Shown here: positions 24,925-33,083 of the stretch, piece after piece | Layout of the letters: each line of letters opens with the position of its first letter | Numbering within the stretch: the stretch's first letter is position 1 | NCBI RefSeq assembly: GCF_022524345.1 | Contig: NZ_JAKWJU010000002.1 | Coordinates: 248,001-312,000 of the forward strand | From: Streptomyces marispadix | Lineage (GTDB): Bacteria > Actinomycetota > Actinomycetes > Streptomycetales > Streptomycetaceae | DNA: 64,000 nucleotides | Reading direction: 5' to 3' | Translations under genes and position numbers: made by a program | Notes under the pieces: generated by a model | Database searches by the model: none | Told to the model about the DNA's origin: nothing | The model's input: only the letters and a program-made list of their open reading frames with translations

Positions 24925-25752
24925 TCAGCCGGGCAGTACGGAGTCGAAGAGCGCCCGTGCCTCCTCCACGGCCGCGGCAAGCGCCTCGGGACTTGAGCCC
25001 GCCTCCGCGGTCACTTCGTCGATTTCGCGCAGCCCCGCACGGTCCAGCAGCGTCTTCTCGTTGGTCACCCACTCCCCGCGCGCCGCGAGCACCGCATGGG
25101 CCTGCTGCATGGCGGCCACCGCGATCGCGCCCACGACTTCCGTACGGCCGCCGCGCGGAGCGCCGGCGGACTCGGCGTAGGAGAGAGTGAGACAGGCGGT
25201 CTCGCGCCACTGCGCGGACGCCGACGTACGCAGCGCCGAAGGGTAGGCGGGCCGTGGCAGACGCCCGGACAGCACACGGTTCAGGGCGAGTTCGGCGACG
25301 ACGAGATAGCTGGGGATGCCCGCGAGGTGGAACATGAGCTGCTCACGGTGGAAGCGTCCCTGCTCGGCCTCCGCCAGTTCGTGTTCCACGACGTCCAGAT
25401 CGCGGTAGTGGACATCGGTGCGGCGTCCGTCGACGGTCAGCCACGCCCCTCCGTTGAAGACGCCGCCGCCCCACGCTCCGATCTCGCTGACCTCGCCGGG
25501 CCAGCCGAGTGCGCGCAGATCGGCGGGGTCGAACGCGCCGCGGTAGTAGAGGGCGAAGTCCCAGTCGCTGCCGGGCCGTTGGGTCCCCTGTGCGCGGGAG
25601 CCGCCCAGCGCCACGGCCTCGACGGCGGGCAGCGCGGCGAGGGCCCCGGCGACATGCTCGGTGAACTCACCATCGGTGAACGCCCGTTCGGCGGAGTCCC
25701 GTTCCGTTGCCTGTTCCGGCGCTTGGAGTCCCGCTGATTCCCGCTCGTCCAT
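24925..25752 (-). CDS. Nucleotidyltransferase domain protein
   Basis: 275 residues. The N-terminal pol-beta-type nucleotidyltransferase signature is LGGSRAQGTQRPGSDWDFALYY (GS then D-x-D), with a third acidic strand DVHYRDLDVVE. The C-terminal half is helical. The layout resembles kanamycin/aminoglycoside-type adenylyltransferases, but the substrate is not predictable and similar genes in Streptomyces are not proven resistance genes. It is monocistronic and ends convergently with the LacI gene. Confidence 0.85.
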   Translation of the reverse strand: MDERESAGLQAPEQATERDSAERAFTDGEFTEHVAGALAALPAVEAVALGGSRAQGTQRPGSDWDFALYYRGAFDPADLRALGWPGEVSEIGAWGGGVFNGGAWLTVDGRRTDVHYRDLDVVEHELAEAEQGRFHREQLMFHLAGIPSYLVVAELALNRVLSGRLPRPAYPSALRTSASAQWRETACLTLSYAESAGAPRGGRTEVVGAIAVAAMQQAHAVLAARGEWVTNEKTLLDRAGLREIDEVTAEAGSSPEALAAAVEEARALFDSVLPG

Positions 25753-25818
25753 CTCACTCGCCCCTACGCCCGCTGCCCCTCCGGTGCGCGTCCTCGGCCG
25801 CGGGCGCCGACGCGAGCG

Positions 25819-27744
25819 TCAGCAACGGGGAAGTCCGGGCACCGGCTCGTTGTTGTCCCCGCCCTTGATGTAGACGTCGGACACGAACACGTTCTTGTTG
25901 CCCTTGTCGTCGTCGGTCTTCGCCCACCAGACGTTCGTCCAGCGTCCCGAGGTCTCGCGGTGCGCCGGAAGCTTCTTCTGGCAGTAGAAGTAGTTGATTC
26001 CCGCGTTGAGTTGGCCGACGGGCTTGTGCTCCGCGTTGTAGGACGTCGCCGCCTTCCAGACCGTGCAGTCGAACTTGTTCCCGCCACTGGGGTGGCACGC
26101 CTTCGGCTGCGTCGCGCCGCCGCCTCCGCTGCCGCCCGTGCTCCCGCCGCCCACGGTGGCCCCCGGAACGCCGCCGGTGGTACCGCCGTCACCTCCGCCG
26201 GAGCCGCCCGCGCCTTTCCGGCCGCCCTTGCCGTCGCCGCCCGAGGCGCCCGGCCTGCCGTCGCCCTTCTGGCGTCCGTCGGGCGAACGCCCGTCCCTCT
26301 CGGGCACGCTGCCGCCGCTCCGGTCCGCTTCCTGGTCGCCGCCGCCGGGGACGACGCGCTTCCCGGCCGCTCCCCCCGCTCGGTCGCCGCCGTCACCGGA
26401 GATCGCCGCGTAGGCGGCGCCCGCGCCCGTCACCACGACCGCGGCGACCGCTGCGGCGATCAGCGCGCGGCGGCGGCCCTTCGCCCGCTCGGCACGGGTA
26501 CGTACGGTGTGCCGGTCGGTGTCCTCGTCACCGCTCATGCCGCGGCCCGAACCGGACGGCACGGGCCCATGAGGTACACCCGGCCCGTGCGCTGCGGGAA
26601 CCGGCGCCCCGGGCCCACCCCCGCCGTATCCGCCCGCACTGACGTTACCGCCACCCCCGGATGCGGCCCCCGCCGCGCCCTGCGGGCCGAACTGCCCCTG
26701 CGCGCCCGCGCCTTGACCGCCGGCGGACCCGGACGACAGGCCGCCGCCCTGCTCCGCCTTGCCCAGACGCATCGTCGAGGAGGGGTCCGCCGGGGGCCGG
26801 ACACCCTGTGCGACGGCCTCCAGCAGCGCCGTGGCACGCTCCGCACCGGCCCGCTTCTGCGGGTCCTTGTCCATCAGTTCGGCCAGTACGGGCGCGAGGG
26901 GCCCTGCGTTCCGGGGCTCCGGCAGCGGTTCGACGACGATCGCGTTGAGCGTGGACCACGTCGAGGTGCGGCGGAAGGGCGCGGCTCCCTCGACGGCAGC
27001 GTAGAGAGTGGCCCCGAGCGCCCATACGTCGCATGCCTCGCGGGGGGCTTCGCCGCGCGCCCGCTCCGGCGCCAAGTAGTCGAGAGAGCCGACGAGTTCG
27101 CCGCTGCCCGTCAGTTGCGTACCGGCGCCGTCGTCCGGGTCCTCCACCGCCGCGATCCCGAAGTCGGTGAGTACGACGCGGTCGGAGCCGCTCTCCAGCA
27201 GCACGTTGCCGGGCTTGACGTCGCGGTGCAGCACGCCCGCGCGGTGGGCGGCCGCCAGGGCGCCCATCACCTTGGCCCCGATCGCGGCGGCCTCCCGTGG
27301 CTCGACGGTGCCCCGTTCCCGCAGCACGTCGTCGAGGGAGGGCCCCTCGATCAGTTCCATCACGATGACGGGGCGGCCCTCGTGCTGTGCGACGTCGTGT
27401 ACTGAGACGACGCCCGCGTGCCGCACCCTGGCCGCGGCCCGCGCCTCGCGCTGCATCCGGGTGCGCAGCTCCTCCAGTTCGGAAGGGGCGGCGTCGGCGA
27501 ACGTCCGCAGCTCCTTGACGGCGACCTCACGGCCGAGCACTTCGTCGACGGCGCGCCAGACCACGCCCATGCCGCCGCGGCCGAGCCGGCCCGTCACCCG
27601 GTAGCGTCCCGCGAGAACCCTGCCCGGCTCCGCGGGCCCCGTGCCCGGGCCCGGACTGCCGCCGCCCGGGGCCGAGTTGGCACCCGCCGGCCCCGATTCG
27701 CCGCTTCCGCCGCCCGCCGGCGGCTGCTCCCCCGGTGTCCGCAC
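25819..27744 (-). CDS. Membrane Ser/Thr protein kinase with extracellular Cys domain
   Basis: 641 residues from GTG 27744. The Hanks kinase domain spans about 45-300: GRGGMGVVWRA, Lys in VAVKELR, HRDVKPGNVLL, TDFGIAAVED and SLDYLAPERARGE. A Gly/Ala-rich juxtamembrane stretch, one membrane helix (RRRALIAAAVAAVVVTGAGA), a Gly/Ser/Asp-rich stalk and a final extracellular segment of about 80 residues with four cysteines (KACHPSG, FDCTVW, FYCQKK, GLPRC) follow. It is a PknB-like signalling kinase with no PASTA repeats; the small Cys domain is the likely sensor. No target is identifiable nearby. Confidence 0.94.
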   Translation of the reverse strand: MRTPGEQPPAGGGSGESGPAGANSAPGGGSPGPGTGPAEPGRVLAGRYRVTGRLGRGGMGVVWRAVDEVLGREVAVKELRTFADAAPSELEELRTRMQREARAAARVRHAGVVSVHDVAQHEGRPVIVMELIEGPSLDDVLRERGTVEPREAAAIGAKVMGALAAAHRAGVLHRDVKPGNVLLESGSDRVVLTDFGIAAVEDPDDGAGTQLTGSGELVGSLDYLAPERARGEAPREACDVWALGATLYAAVEGAAPFRRTSTWSTLNAIVVEPLPEPRNAGPLAPVLAELMDKDPQKRAGAERATALLEAVAQGVRPPADPSSTMRLGKAEQGGGLSSGSAGGQGAGAQGQFGPQGAAGAASGGGGNVSAGGYGGGGPGAPVPAAHGPGVPHGPVPSGSGRGMSGDEDTDRHTVRTRAERAKGRRRALIAAAVAAVVVTGAGAAYAAISGDGGDRAGGAAGKRVVPGGGDQEADRSGGSVPERDGRSPDGRQKGDGRPGASGGDGKGGRKGAGGSGGGDGGTTGGVPGATVGGGSTGGSGGGGATQPKACHPSGGNKFDCTVWKAATSYNAEHKPVGQLNAGINYFYCQKKLPAHRETSGRWTNVWWAKTDDDKGNKNVFVSDVYIKGGDNNEPVPGLPRC

Positions 27745-27907
27745 TGCCCGTCCCCTTTGCCGCGTACGAAATCCGCCACGTACGAGTCGCGCACACTCGT
27801 CACCGTGCACCGGCCATCGTGCCCGGTCGCCGCACACGGTCGCAGCGCACCGAATTGTGGCGTACCGAACCGTCGAGCACGAATCATCGTGTGGCGAAGG
27901 GCCCAGA

Positions 27908-29218
27908 CTACGGGGCCGATTCGTCCCGCGCCTCTTCGGTGCGTCCTGCCAGGCGGCCGAGGTCCGCCCGCGTGAGACCGGAGTGCGCGGCGACCTCGCC
28001 GGGCGAGAGCGCCCCGCAATCGAGGCCCCGCAGCAGGTAGTTGCCGAGCGCGCGGGCCGTGGCGGGCTCGTCCATGACGGCGGCGTCGGCGCCCGCGCTG
28101 CCGGTGTAGGCGGCGAGCCGGGCCGCGGCACGTTCCATGCCCTCGCGGTAGAAGCCGTAGACGGCGGCGTAGCGCGTCGGCAGATGGCCGGGGTGCATGT
28201 CCCATCCCTGGTAGTACGCGCGTGCCAACGACCGCTGTACGAGGCGGTGATGGAGCCGCCAGGCGTCGTGGACCTGCTCCCCGGGGCCGGTGGGGACGAT
28301 GTTCGTGGAACCGTCGGAGAGGCGAACTCCCGTGCCCGCCGCGGCAGTCTGCATCACGGCCTTGGCGTGGTCGGCAACGGGGTGGTCCATCGCCTGGTGT
28401 GCGGCGCTCACTCCGCAGGCCGCGCTGTAGTCGAAGGTGCCGTAGTGCAGGGAGGTGGCGCGCCCGCCGGCGGCGTCGATCATGAGGGCGACGGTGGCGC
28501 GCCCGTCGGGGCCGAGGATGGACTGGGTGGTCTCGATCTGGATCTCGAACCCGAGGCGCCCCGCGGGCAGTCGGCGCGCGGACTCGAACTCGGCGCACAA
28601 CTCGGCCATGGCCGCGACCTGTTCGGGGTGGCTGACCTTGGGCAGCGTCAGCACCAGGCCCGCGGGCAGTTCCCCGGCGTCCATCAGGCCGGTGAGGAAG
28701 ATGTCGAGGGTGCGGATGCCGCGCTCGCGCACGTCGGCTTCCATGCACTTCATGCGGATGCCCACGTAGGGCGGCACGCTGCCGTCCTCGCAGGCGGCGC
28801 ACACCAGTCGTGCGGCGCGTGCCGCCGCGGCGTCCTCCTCCGCGTCGGGCCGACGGCCGTATCCGTCCTCGAAGTCGATACGCAGGTCCTCCACCGGCTC
28901 GCGTTCCAGCTTCGCCCGTACCCGGTCGTGCACCGGCTCGGCGAGCTGCGGCGGCAGCGCCAGCACGGAGGCGAACGAGGCGGCGTCCGGGGCGTGTTCG
29001 TCGAGCAGCGCCAGGGCCTGCTCGCCCCAGGAGCGCACGGTGCGGGCGGAGAAGGCGTCCGCCGGTACGTAGACGGTGTGCACGGGCTGCCGCGAGGCGG
29101 GCTCCCCGGGATAGCGGCGGGCGAGTTCGGCGTCCACGGGGGCGAGCCGGGCGGCGAGGTCCTCGCTCACGCTCTTCGTCAGGCTCGTCGGCGCAGTGCC
29201 GTCGCGGTGCTCGGCCAC
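27908..29218 (-). CDS. DUF6986/HpcH-HpaI aldolase-like protein
   Basis: 436 residues of the DUF6986 group, related to HpcH/HpaI aldolase and citrate lyase beta. Landmarks are LRIDFEDGYGRRPDAEED (acidic metal site), GFEIQIETTQSILG, SLHYGTFDYSA and YQGWDMHPGHLP. Members are sometimes mislabelled phosphoenolpyruvate kinase. I recall the family near allantoin/glyoxylate genes in Streptomyces, but no such genes are here. The GTG at 29218 has an excellent AAAGGAGG five bases upstream. A TTGACC/TAGCTT promoter and two palindromes precede it, so it is a tightly regulated single gene. Confidence 0.88.
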   Translation of the reverse strand: MAEHRDGTAPTSLTKSVSEDLAARLAPVDAELARRYPGEPASRQPVHTVYVPADAFSARTVRSWGEQALALLDEHAPDAASFASVLALPPQLAEPVHDRVRAKLEREPVEDLRIDFEDGYGRRPDAEEDAAAARAARLVCAACEDGSVPPYVGIRMKCMEADVRERGIRTLDIFLTGLMDAGELPAGLVLTLPKVSHPEQVAAMAELCAEFESARRLPAGRLGFEIQIETTQSILGPDGRATVALMIDAAGGRATSLHYGTFDYSAACGVSAAHQAMDHPVADHAKAVMQTAAAGTGVRLSDGSTNIVPTGPGEQVHDAWRLHHRLVQRSLARAYYQGWDMHPGHLPTRYAAVYGFYREGMERAAARLAAYTGSAGADAAVMDEPATARALGNYLLRGLDCGALSPGEVAAHSGLTRADLGRLAGRTEEARDESAP

Positions 29219-29230
29219 ACCGGCCTCCTT

Positions 29231-29265
29231 TTCCGCTTAGCGGAATCAACAATTCGTAGAACGAA
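29231..29265. promoter_or_regulatory. Two operator-like palindromes upstream of the DUF6986 gene
   Basis: TTCCGCTTAGCGGAA (29231-29245, six-base arms, three-base centre) and TTCGTAGAACGAA (29253-29265, five-base arms, three-base centre). The second covers the predicted start of transcription; the first lies just upstream of the ribosome binding site. The first has the look of an IclR-type site. Confidence 0.7.
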
Positions 29266-29270
29266 GGCCG

Positions 29271-29299
29271 AAGCTATCCACCGCCTTCGAGCAGGTCAA
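29271..29299 (-). promoter_or_regulatory. Promoter of the DUF6986 gene
   Basis: Read on the minus strand: -35 TTGACC (29294-29299), a 17-base spacer, -10 TAGCTT (29271-29276). Transcription would start near 29264, inside the second palindrome. Confidence 0.7.
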
Positions 29300-29437
29300 C
29301 CACGCCGGGCAGCGCCGGGCACACGCGCACGCACGTCCGCCCCCGCACGCCGGTGGCGTACGGGGGCGGGCGGGGCGGCTGCGAGCCGCAGGAGCTGAGC
29401 CCTTCGAGGGGCCGACGCGGCCGGCCTCGGCCGGAGT

Positions 29438-30400
29438 TCAGCCCTTGCGGGTCTTGACCTCCTCGGTCAGAGCCGGGACGACGTCGAAGAGGTCGCCGAC
29501 GACGCCGTAGTCGACGAGGTCGAAGATCGGCGCCTCGGCGTCCTTGTTGATCGCGACGATGGTCTTCGAGGTCTGCATGCCCGCACGGTGCTGGATCGCA
29601 CCGGAGATGCCGGTCGCGACGTAGAGCTGCGGAGAGACGGTCTTGCCGGTCTGCCCGACCTGGTTGGAGTGCGGGTACCAGCCGGCGTCGACGGCGGCAC
29701 GCGAGGCGCCGACGGCCGCGCCGAGGGAGTCGGCCAGCGCCTCGATGATGTGGAAGTTCTCGGCGCCGTTGACGCCGCGGCCGCCCGAGACCACGATCGC
29801 CGCCTCCGTCAGCTCCGGACGGCCGCTCGACTCACGCGGCGTACGGGAGACGATCTTCGTGCCGGTCGACTTCTCACCGAAGGACACCGAAAGCTGCTCG
29901 ACCGTACCGGCGGCCGGAGCGGCCTCCGGCGCGGTGGAGTTGGGCTTGACCGTGATGACCGGAGTGCCCTTGCTGACACGGGACTTGGTGGTGAAGGCCG
30001 CGGCGAACACCGACTGAGTGGCCACCGGCCCTTCGTCCCCGGCCTCCAGGTCGACGGCGTCGGTGATGATGCCGGAGCCGATGCGCACCGCGAGGCGCGC
30101 GGCGATCTCCTTGCCCTCCGCGGAGGACGGCACCAGCACGGCGGCCGGGGAGACGGCGTCGTAGGCGGCCTGGAGAGCGTCGACCTTGGGCACGACGAGG
30201 TAGTCGGCGAACTCGGCGCTGTCGGCGGCCAGTACCTTCACCGCACCGTACTCGCCGAGGGTCTTGGCCGCCTCGTCGGCGCCCGCACCGAGGTGCACGG
30301 CCACCGGGTCGCCGAGGCGGCGGGCCAGGGTGAGCAGTTCGAGGGTCGGCTTGCGGACGGCACCGTCCACGTGGTCGACGTAGACAAGGACTTCAGCCAT
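29438..30400 (-). CDS. etfA: Electron transfer flavoprotein alpha subunit
   Basis: 320 residues. N-terminal [23 protein letters not shown], then the conserved FAD-domain signatures [53 protein letters not shown] and [20 protein letters not shown]. With EtfB it accepts electrons from acyl-CoA dehydrogenases and passes them to the quinone pool. It follows etfB by 87 bases on the same strand, the usual order. The acyl-CoA dehydrogenase at 56-57 kb is a potential electron donor. Confidence 0.98.
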   Translation of the reverse strand: MAEVLVYVDHVDGAVRKPTLELLTLARRLGDPVAVHLGAGADEAAKTLGEYGAVKVLAADSAEFADYLVVPKVDALQAAYDAVSPAAVLVPSSAEGKEIAARLAVRIGSGIITDAVDLEAGDEGPVATQSVFAAAFTTKSRVSKGTPVITVKPNSTAPEAAPAAGTVEQLSVSFGEKSTGTKIVSRTPRESSGRPELTEAAIVVSGGRGVNGAENFHIIEALADSLGAAVGASRAAVDAGWYPHSNQVGQTGKTVSPQLYVATGISGAIQHRAGMQTSKTIVAINKDAEAPIFDLVDYGVVGDLFDVVPALTEEVKTRKG

Positions 30401-30487
30401 GGGGTTGCTCCTGCGGAAAGTGTGGCGGTCGAGCGGAGGGGGTCTTCGGGTGCGGCGTCGGACGGGCTTCCGGCCCGCCGGGCGGCG

Positions 30488-31273
30488 CTATACGAACTTG
30501 CGCTCCGCGAGGAATTCGGCGAGCTGCTTGCCGCCTTCGCCCTCGTCCTTGACGACGGTGCCGGCGGTGCGCGCCGGGCGCGGCGTCGCGTCGTCGACCT
30601 TCGTCCAGGCGCCGTCGAGCCCGACCTCGTCCGCCTCGATGTCCAGGTCGTCCAGGTCGAGGGACTCCACGGGCTTCTTCTTCGCCGCCATGATCCCCTT
30701 GAACGACGGGTAACGGGCCTCGCCGGACTGGTCGGTCACGGAGACGACGGCAGGCAGCGAAGCCTCCAGCTGCTCGGTCGCGGTGTCGCCGTCGCGGCGC
30801 CCGTTGACCTTGCCGTCGGTGACGGAGACCTCCGACAGCAGCGTCACCTGCGGCACGCCCAGGCGCTCGGCCAGCAGCGCCGGGAGCACGCCCATCGTGC
30901 CGTCGGTGGAGGCCATGCCGCAGACGACCAGGTCGTAGCCGGTCTTCTCGATCGCCTTGGCCAGCACCGCCGAGGTGCCGATGACGTCCGTGCCGTGCAG
31001 GTCGTCGTCCTCGACGTGCACCGCCTTGTCCGCACCCATCGAAAGCGCCTTGCGCAGCGCGTCCTTGGCGTCGTCGGGGCCGACGGTGAGCACGGTGATC
31101 TCCGCGTCGTCGGCGTCCTCGGAGATCTGGAGGGCCTGCTCCACCGCGTACTCGTCCAGCTCCGAGAGCAGGCCGTCCACGGACTCGCGGTCGGTGGTCA
31201 GGTCCTCGGCGAAGTGCCGGTCGCCGGTGGCGTCGGGCACGTACTTCACACAGACAACGATCCTCAAGCTCAC
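30488..31273 (-). CDS. etfB: Electron transfer flavoprotein beta subunit
   Basis: 261 residues from GTG 31273 (MSLRIVVCVKYVPDATGD), which has TAGGAG upstream. AMP-binding and family signatures are visible: DEYAVEQALQISED, VGPDDAKDALRKALSMGADKAVHV, VVCGMASTDGTMGVLPALLAERLG and a C-terminal SFKGIMAAKKKP. It forms the heterodimer with EtfA encoded downstream. Confidence 0.98.
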   Translation of the reverse strand: MSLRIVVCVKYVPDATGDRHFAEDLTTDRESVDGLLSELDEYAVEQALQISEDADDAEITVLTVGPDDAKDALRKALSMGADKAVHVEDDDLHGTDVIGTSAVLAKAIEKTGYDLVVCGMASTDGTMGVLPALLAERLGVPQVTLLSEVSVTDGKVNGRRDGDTATEQLEASLPAVVSVTDQSGEARYPSFKGIMAAKKKPVESLDLDDLDIEADEVGLDGAWTKVDDATPRPARTAGTVVKDEGEGGKQLAEFLAERKFV

Positions 31274-31341
31274 GCCGGCTCTCCTACTGCTTGTCCTACG
31301 GTTCCGGTCCGTCGCTGAACCGGCACCCCGTCGCTCTATAT

Positions 31342-31353
31342 TACTCGTCAGTA
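31342..31353. promoter_or_regulatory. Palindrome over the etfB promoter
   Basis: TACTCGTCAGTA (TACT/AGTA arms) overlaps a possible minus-strand promoter: -35 TTGAGA (31373-31378), 17-base spacer, -10 TGTACT (31350-31355). An AT-rich TAATATAGA follows. TACTNNNNAGTA-like sites are seen with TetR-type lipid regulators, so fatty-acid-linked control is possible. The remainder of 31274-31576 shows no gene. Confidence 0.45.
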
Positions 31354-31576
31354 CACACAGCGCGTACCCGGTTCTCAAGGCCGGGAACTGTGACCTTGCA
31401 TACCCCCGGGCCCGCCGGAGCACGGGCTCAACTCAATCACGGCGGCCGCACCGCGACGCCGTCGGCGACCGCGCTGTCACGGTGCCCAGGTGGCGGGTGG
31501 GGGTCAAGGAACAAGCGCCCGGATGCGACGACAATCACGGGAGCGCAGACAGCTAACCGCACGCCCCGCCACTCGC

Positions 31577-31906
31577 CTACCGGGTCCCCTCCTCCACCGC
31601 CGCGCCCAGCGCCGCGATGACATCGGCCTTGCGCGGCTGCCCGTACGCGCGGCTCACCTCACGCCCGCGGGCGTCCAGGACGAGCACCGCCGGGGTGCGC
31701 GCGATGCCCAACTCCCTTACGACGGGCAGATGTTGCTCGGCGTCGATCTCCGCGTGCGCCACGCCGGGCACCATCGCGCTCACCTCGCCGAGTATCCGCC
31801 TCGTCGCCCGGCACGGCTGGCAGAAGGCGCTGGAGAACTGCACCAGCGTCGCGCGCCGCCCCAAGGCCGGGAGGCCGAGCGTCTCCGCGTCCAGGTGTGC
31901 GCTCAT
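31577..31906 (-). CDS. Thioredoxin-like protein (CQPC active site)
   Basis: 109 residues, a single thioredoxin fold: LVQFSSAFCQPCRATRRILGEV with active site CQPC instead of the standard CGPC, cis-proline region GIARTPAVLVLDARGREV and no signal peptide. It is likely a cytosolic thiol-disulfide protein. The start at ATG 31906 has GCGAGG upstream. It is divergent from the acyltransferase gene. Confidence 0.88.
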   Translation of the reverse strand: MSAHLDAETLGLPALGRRATLVQFSSAFCQPCRATRRILGEVSAMVPGVAHAEIDAEQHLPVVRELGIARTPAVLVLDARGREVSRAYGQPRKADVIAALGAAVEEGTR

Positions 31907-32221
31907 GTCCTCGCCGCCGGTCGGCCGCCGCACTCCGCTCTCTCCCTCGTTCCGCTCGCACCGTTCGCCCCATTCACCCCGTTCACCCCGTTCGTTCCGT
32001 CGTTGCCGGGGCCCCGCACCCCCGGAGTGTGCAGCACTCGCCGCATGTACGGGCATTCCCGCACGGCCCGGGACAGGCGGCGGACGTGCGGACCCCCCGG
32101 GTATGGCCATCGGCAGGCCCATGAGGAACCATCGGCGGCGGACCGAAGTTACGCATCCGTAGGTACGGCTGCGCACCTGGCGGGAGCCACCCTCTCCCAG
32201 GGCCGACAGGAAGGGCTCCCC
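31907..32221. other. Divergent intergenic region
   Basis: Holds imperfect repeats of CCGTTCNCCCC type (about 31955-32000) and, nearer the acyltransferase gene, the 12-bp palindrome TACGCATCCGTA at 32150-32161. An AGGAAGGG ribosome binding site ends it. I found no clear -35/-10 pair and no supportable gene. Confidence 0.5.
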
Positions 32222-32941
32222 ATGGCAGAACTCGTCTACCCGCCTGTGATCGCCACGGCACGCGCCTGGTTCAAGGCGCTCGACCTGCGATTCGACATCC
32301 AGGGCACCGAGCACATTCCACGGCGGGGCGGCGCCGTGCTGGTGAGCAACCACATCAGCTATCTCGACTTCGTCTTCACCGGTCTCGCGGCGCTGCCCGC
32401 CAAGCGGCTCGTACGTTTCATGGCGAAGGAGTCGGTGTTCCGGCACAAGGTCTCGGGGCCGCTGATGCGGGCGATGAAGCACATCCCCGTCGACCGCTCA
32501 CAGGGGGAGGGCGCCTACAGGCACGCGCTGAGGGCGCTGGACTCGGGCGAGGTCATAGGCGTCTTCCCGGAGGCGACCATCTCGCGCTCCTTCACGCTCA
32601 AGGACTTCAAGTCCGGTGCGGCCCGGCTGGCGCAGGAGGCGCGGGTGCCGCTCGTACCGGTGGCGCTGTGGGGCACGCAGAGACTGTGGACCAAGGGCCG
32701 CAAGCGCGACTTCGGGCGCAACCACTTCCCGGTCGGCATCCGCGTCGGCGAGCCGCTGCACAGCGCGGAGGGCGAGGAGACCGCCGGCCTGACCGCCCGA
32801 CTGCGCGGGCGCGTACAGGAGTTGCTGGAGGCGGCGCAGCGCGCCTACCCCTCCGCCCCGGAGGGACCGCACGACTCCTGGTGGCTCCCGGCCCACATGG
32901 GCGGTACGGCGCCGACGCCGGCGGAGGCCAAGGCGATGTAG
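32222..32941 (+). CDS. 1-acyl-sn-glycerol-3-phosphate acyltransferase family protein
   Basis: 239 residues. PlsC motifs in order: NHISYLDFV (catalytic His and Asp of NHX4D), then KESVFRHKVSGPLMRAMKHIPVDRS, FPEATISRSF (the usual FPEGT with Ala for Gly) and VPLVPVALWG. It transfers an acyl chain to lysophosphatidate or a related glycerolipid at the membrane. The ATG at 32222 has AGGAAGGG upstream. It ends convergently with the threonine aldolase gene. Confidence 0.92.
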   Translation: MAELVYPPVIATARAWFKALDLRFDIQGTEHIPRRGGAVLVSNHISYLDFVFTGLAALPAKRLVRFMAKESVFRHKVSGPLMRAMKHIPVDRSQGEGAYRHALRALDSGEVIGVFPEATISRSFTLKDFKSGAARLAQEARVPLVPVALWGTQRLWTKGRKRDFGRNHFPVGIRVGEPLHSAEGEETAGLTARLRGRVQELLEAAQRAYPSAPEGPHDSWWLPAHMGGTAPTPAEAKAM

Positions 32942-32979
32942 CGCGAGCTGCGGGCCGACGGCGGCCCCGCAAGGCCGGG

Positions 32980-33006
32980 CGGCCCGCACCGAGTCGGTGC
33001 GGGCCG
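32980..33006. terminator. Strong hairpin between convergent plsC-like and ltaE genes
   Basis: Thirteen-base perfect arms CGGCCCGCACCGA / TCGGTGCGGGCCG separated by one G. Placed 39 bases after the acyltransferase stop and 78 after the aldolase stop, it can serve both strands; no T-run. Confidence 0.6.
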
Positions 33007-33083
33007 AGGCGTACAGGCCCAGGCGGTGCGGGCCGTGGGTTCGGGACGAGACGTACGGGCGGGGGCCGGGCCGGGCCGTTGCG

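Noticed and set aside
24925..25752. Aminoglycoside resistance gene
   Set aside because: Only the general nucleotidyltransferase signature is present; nothing specific ties it to an antibiotic.
27641..29398. Plus-strand frame of about 585 codons opposite the DUF6986 gene
   Set aside because: Low-complexity complement of a clearly coding minus-strand gene.
31983..32261. Short minus-strand frame with a CGECC cysteine cluster (WhiB- or leader-peptide-like)
   Set aside because: Cysteine spacing does not fit WhiB, the frame runs into the divergent acyltransferase gene, and no ribosome binding site supports it.
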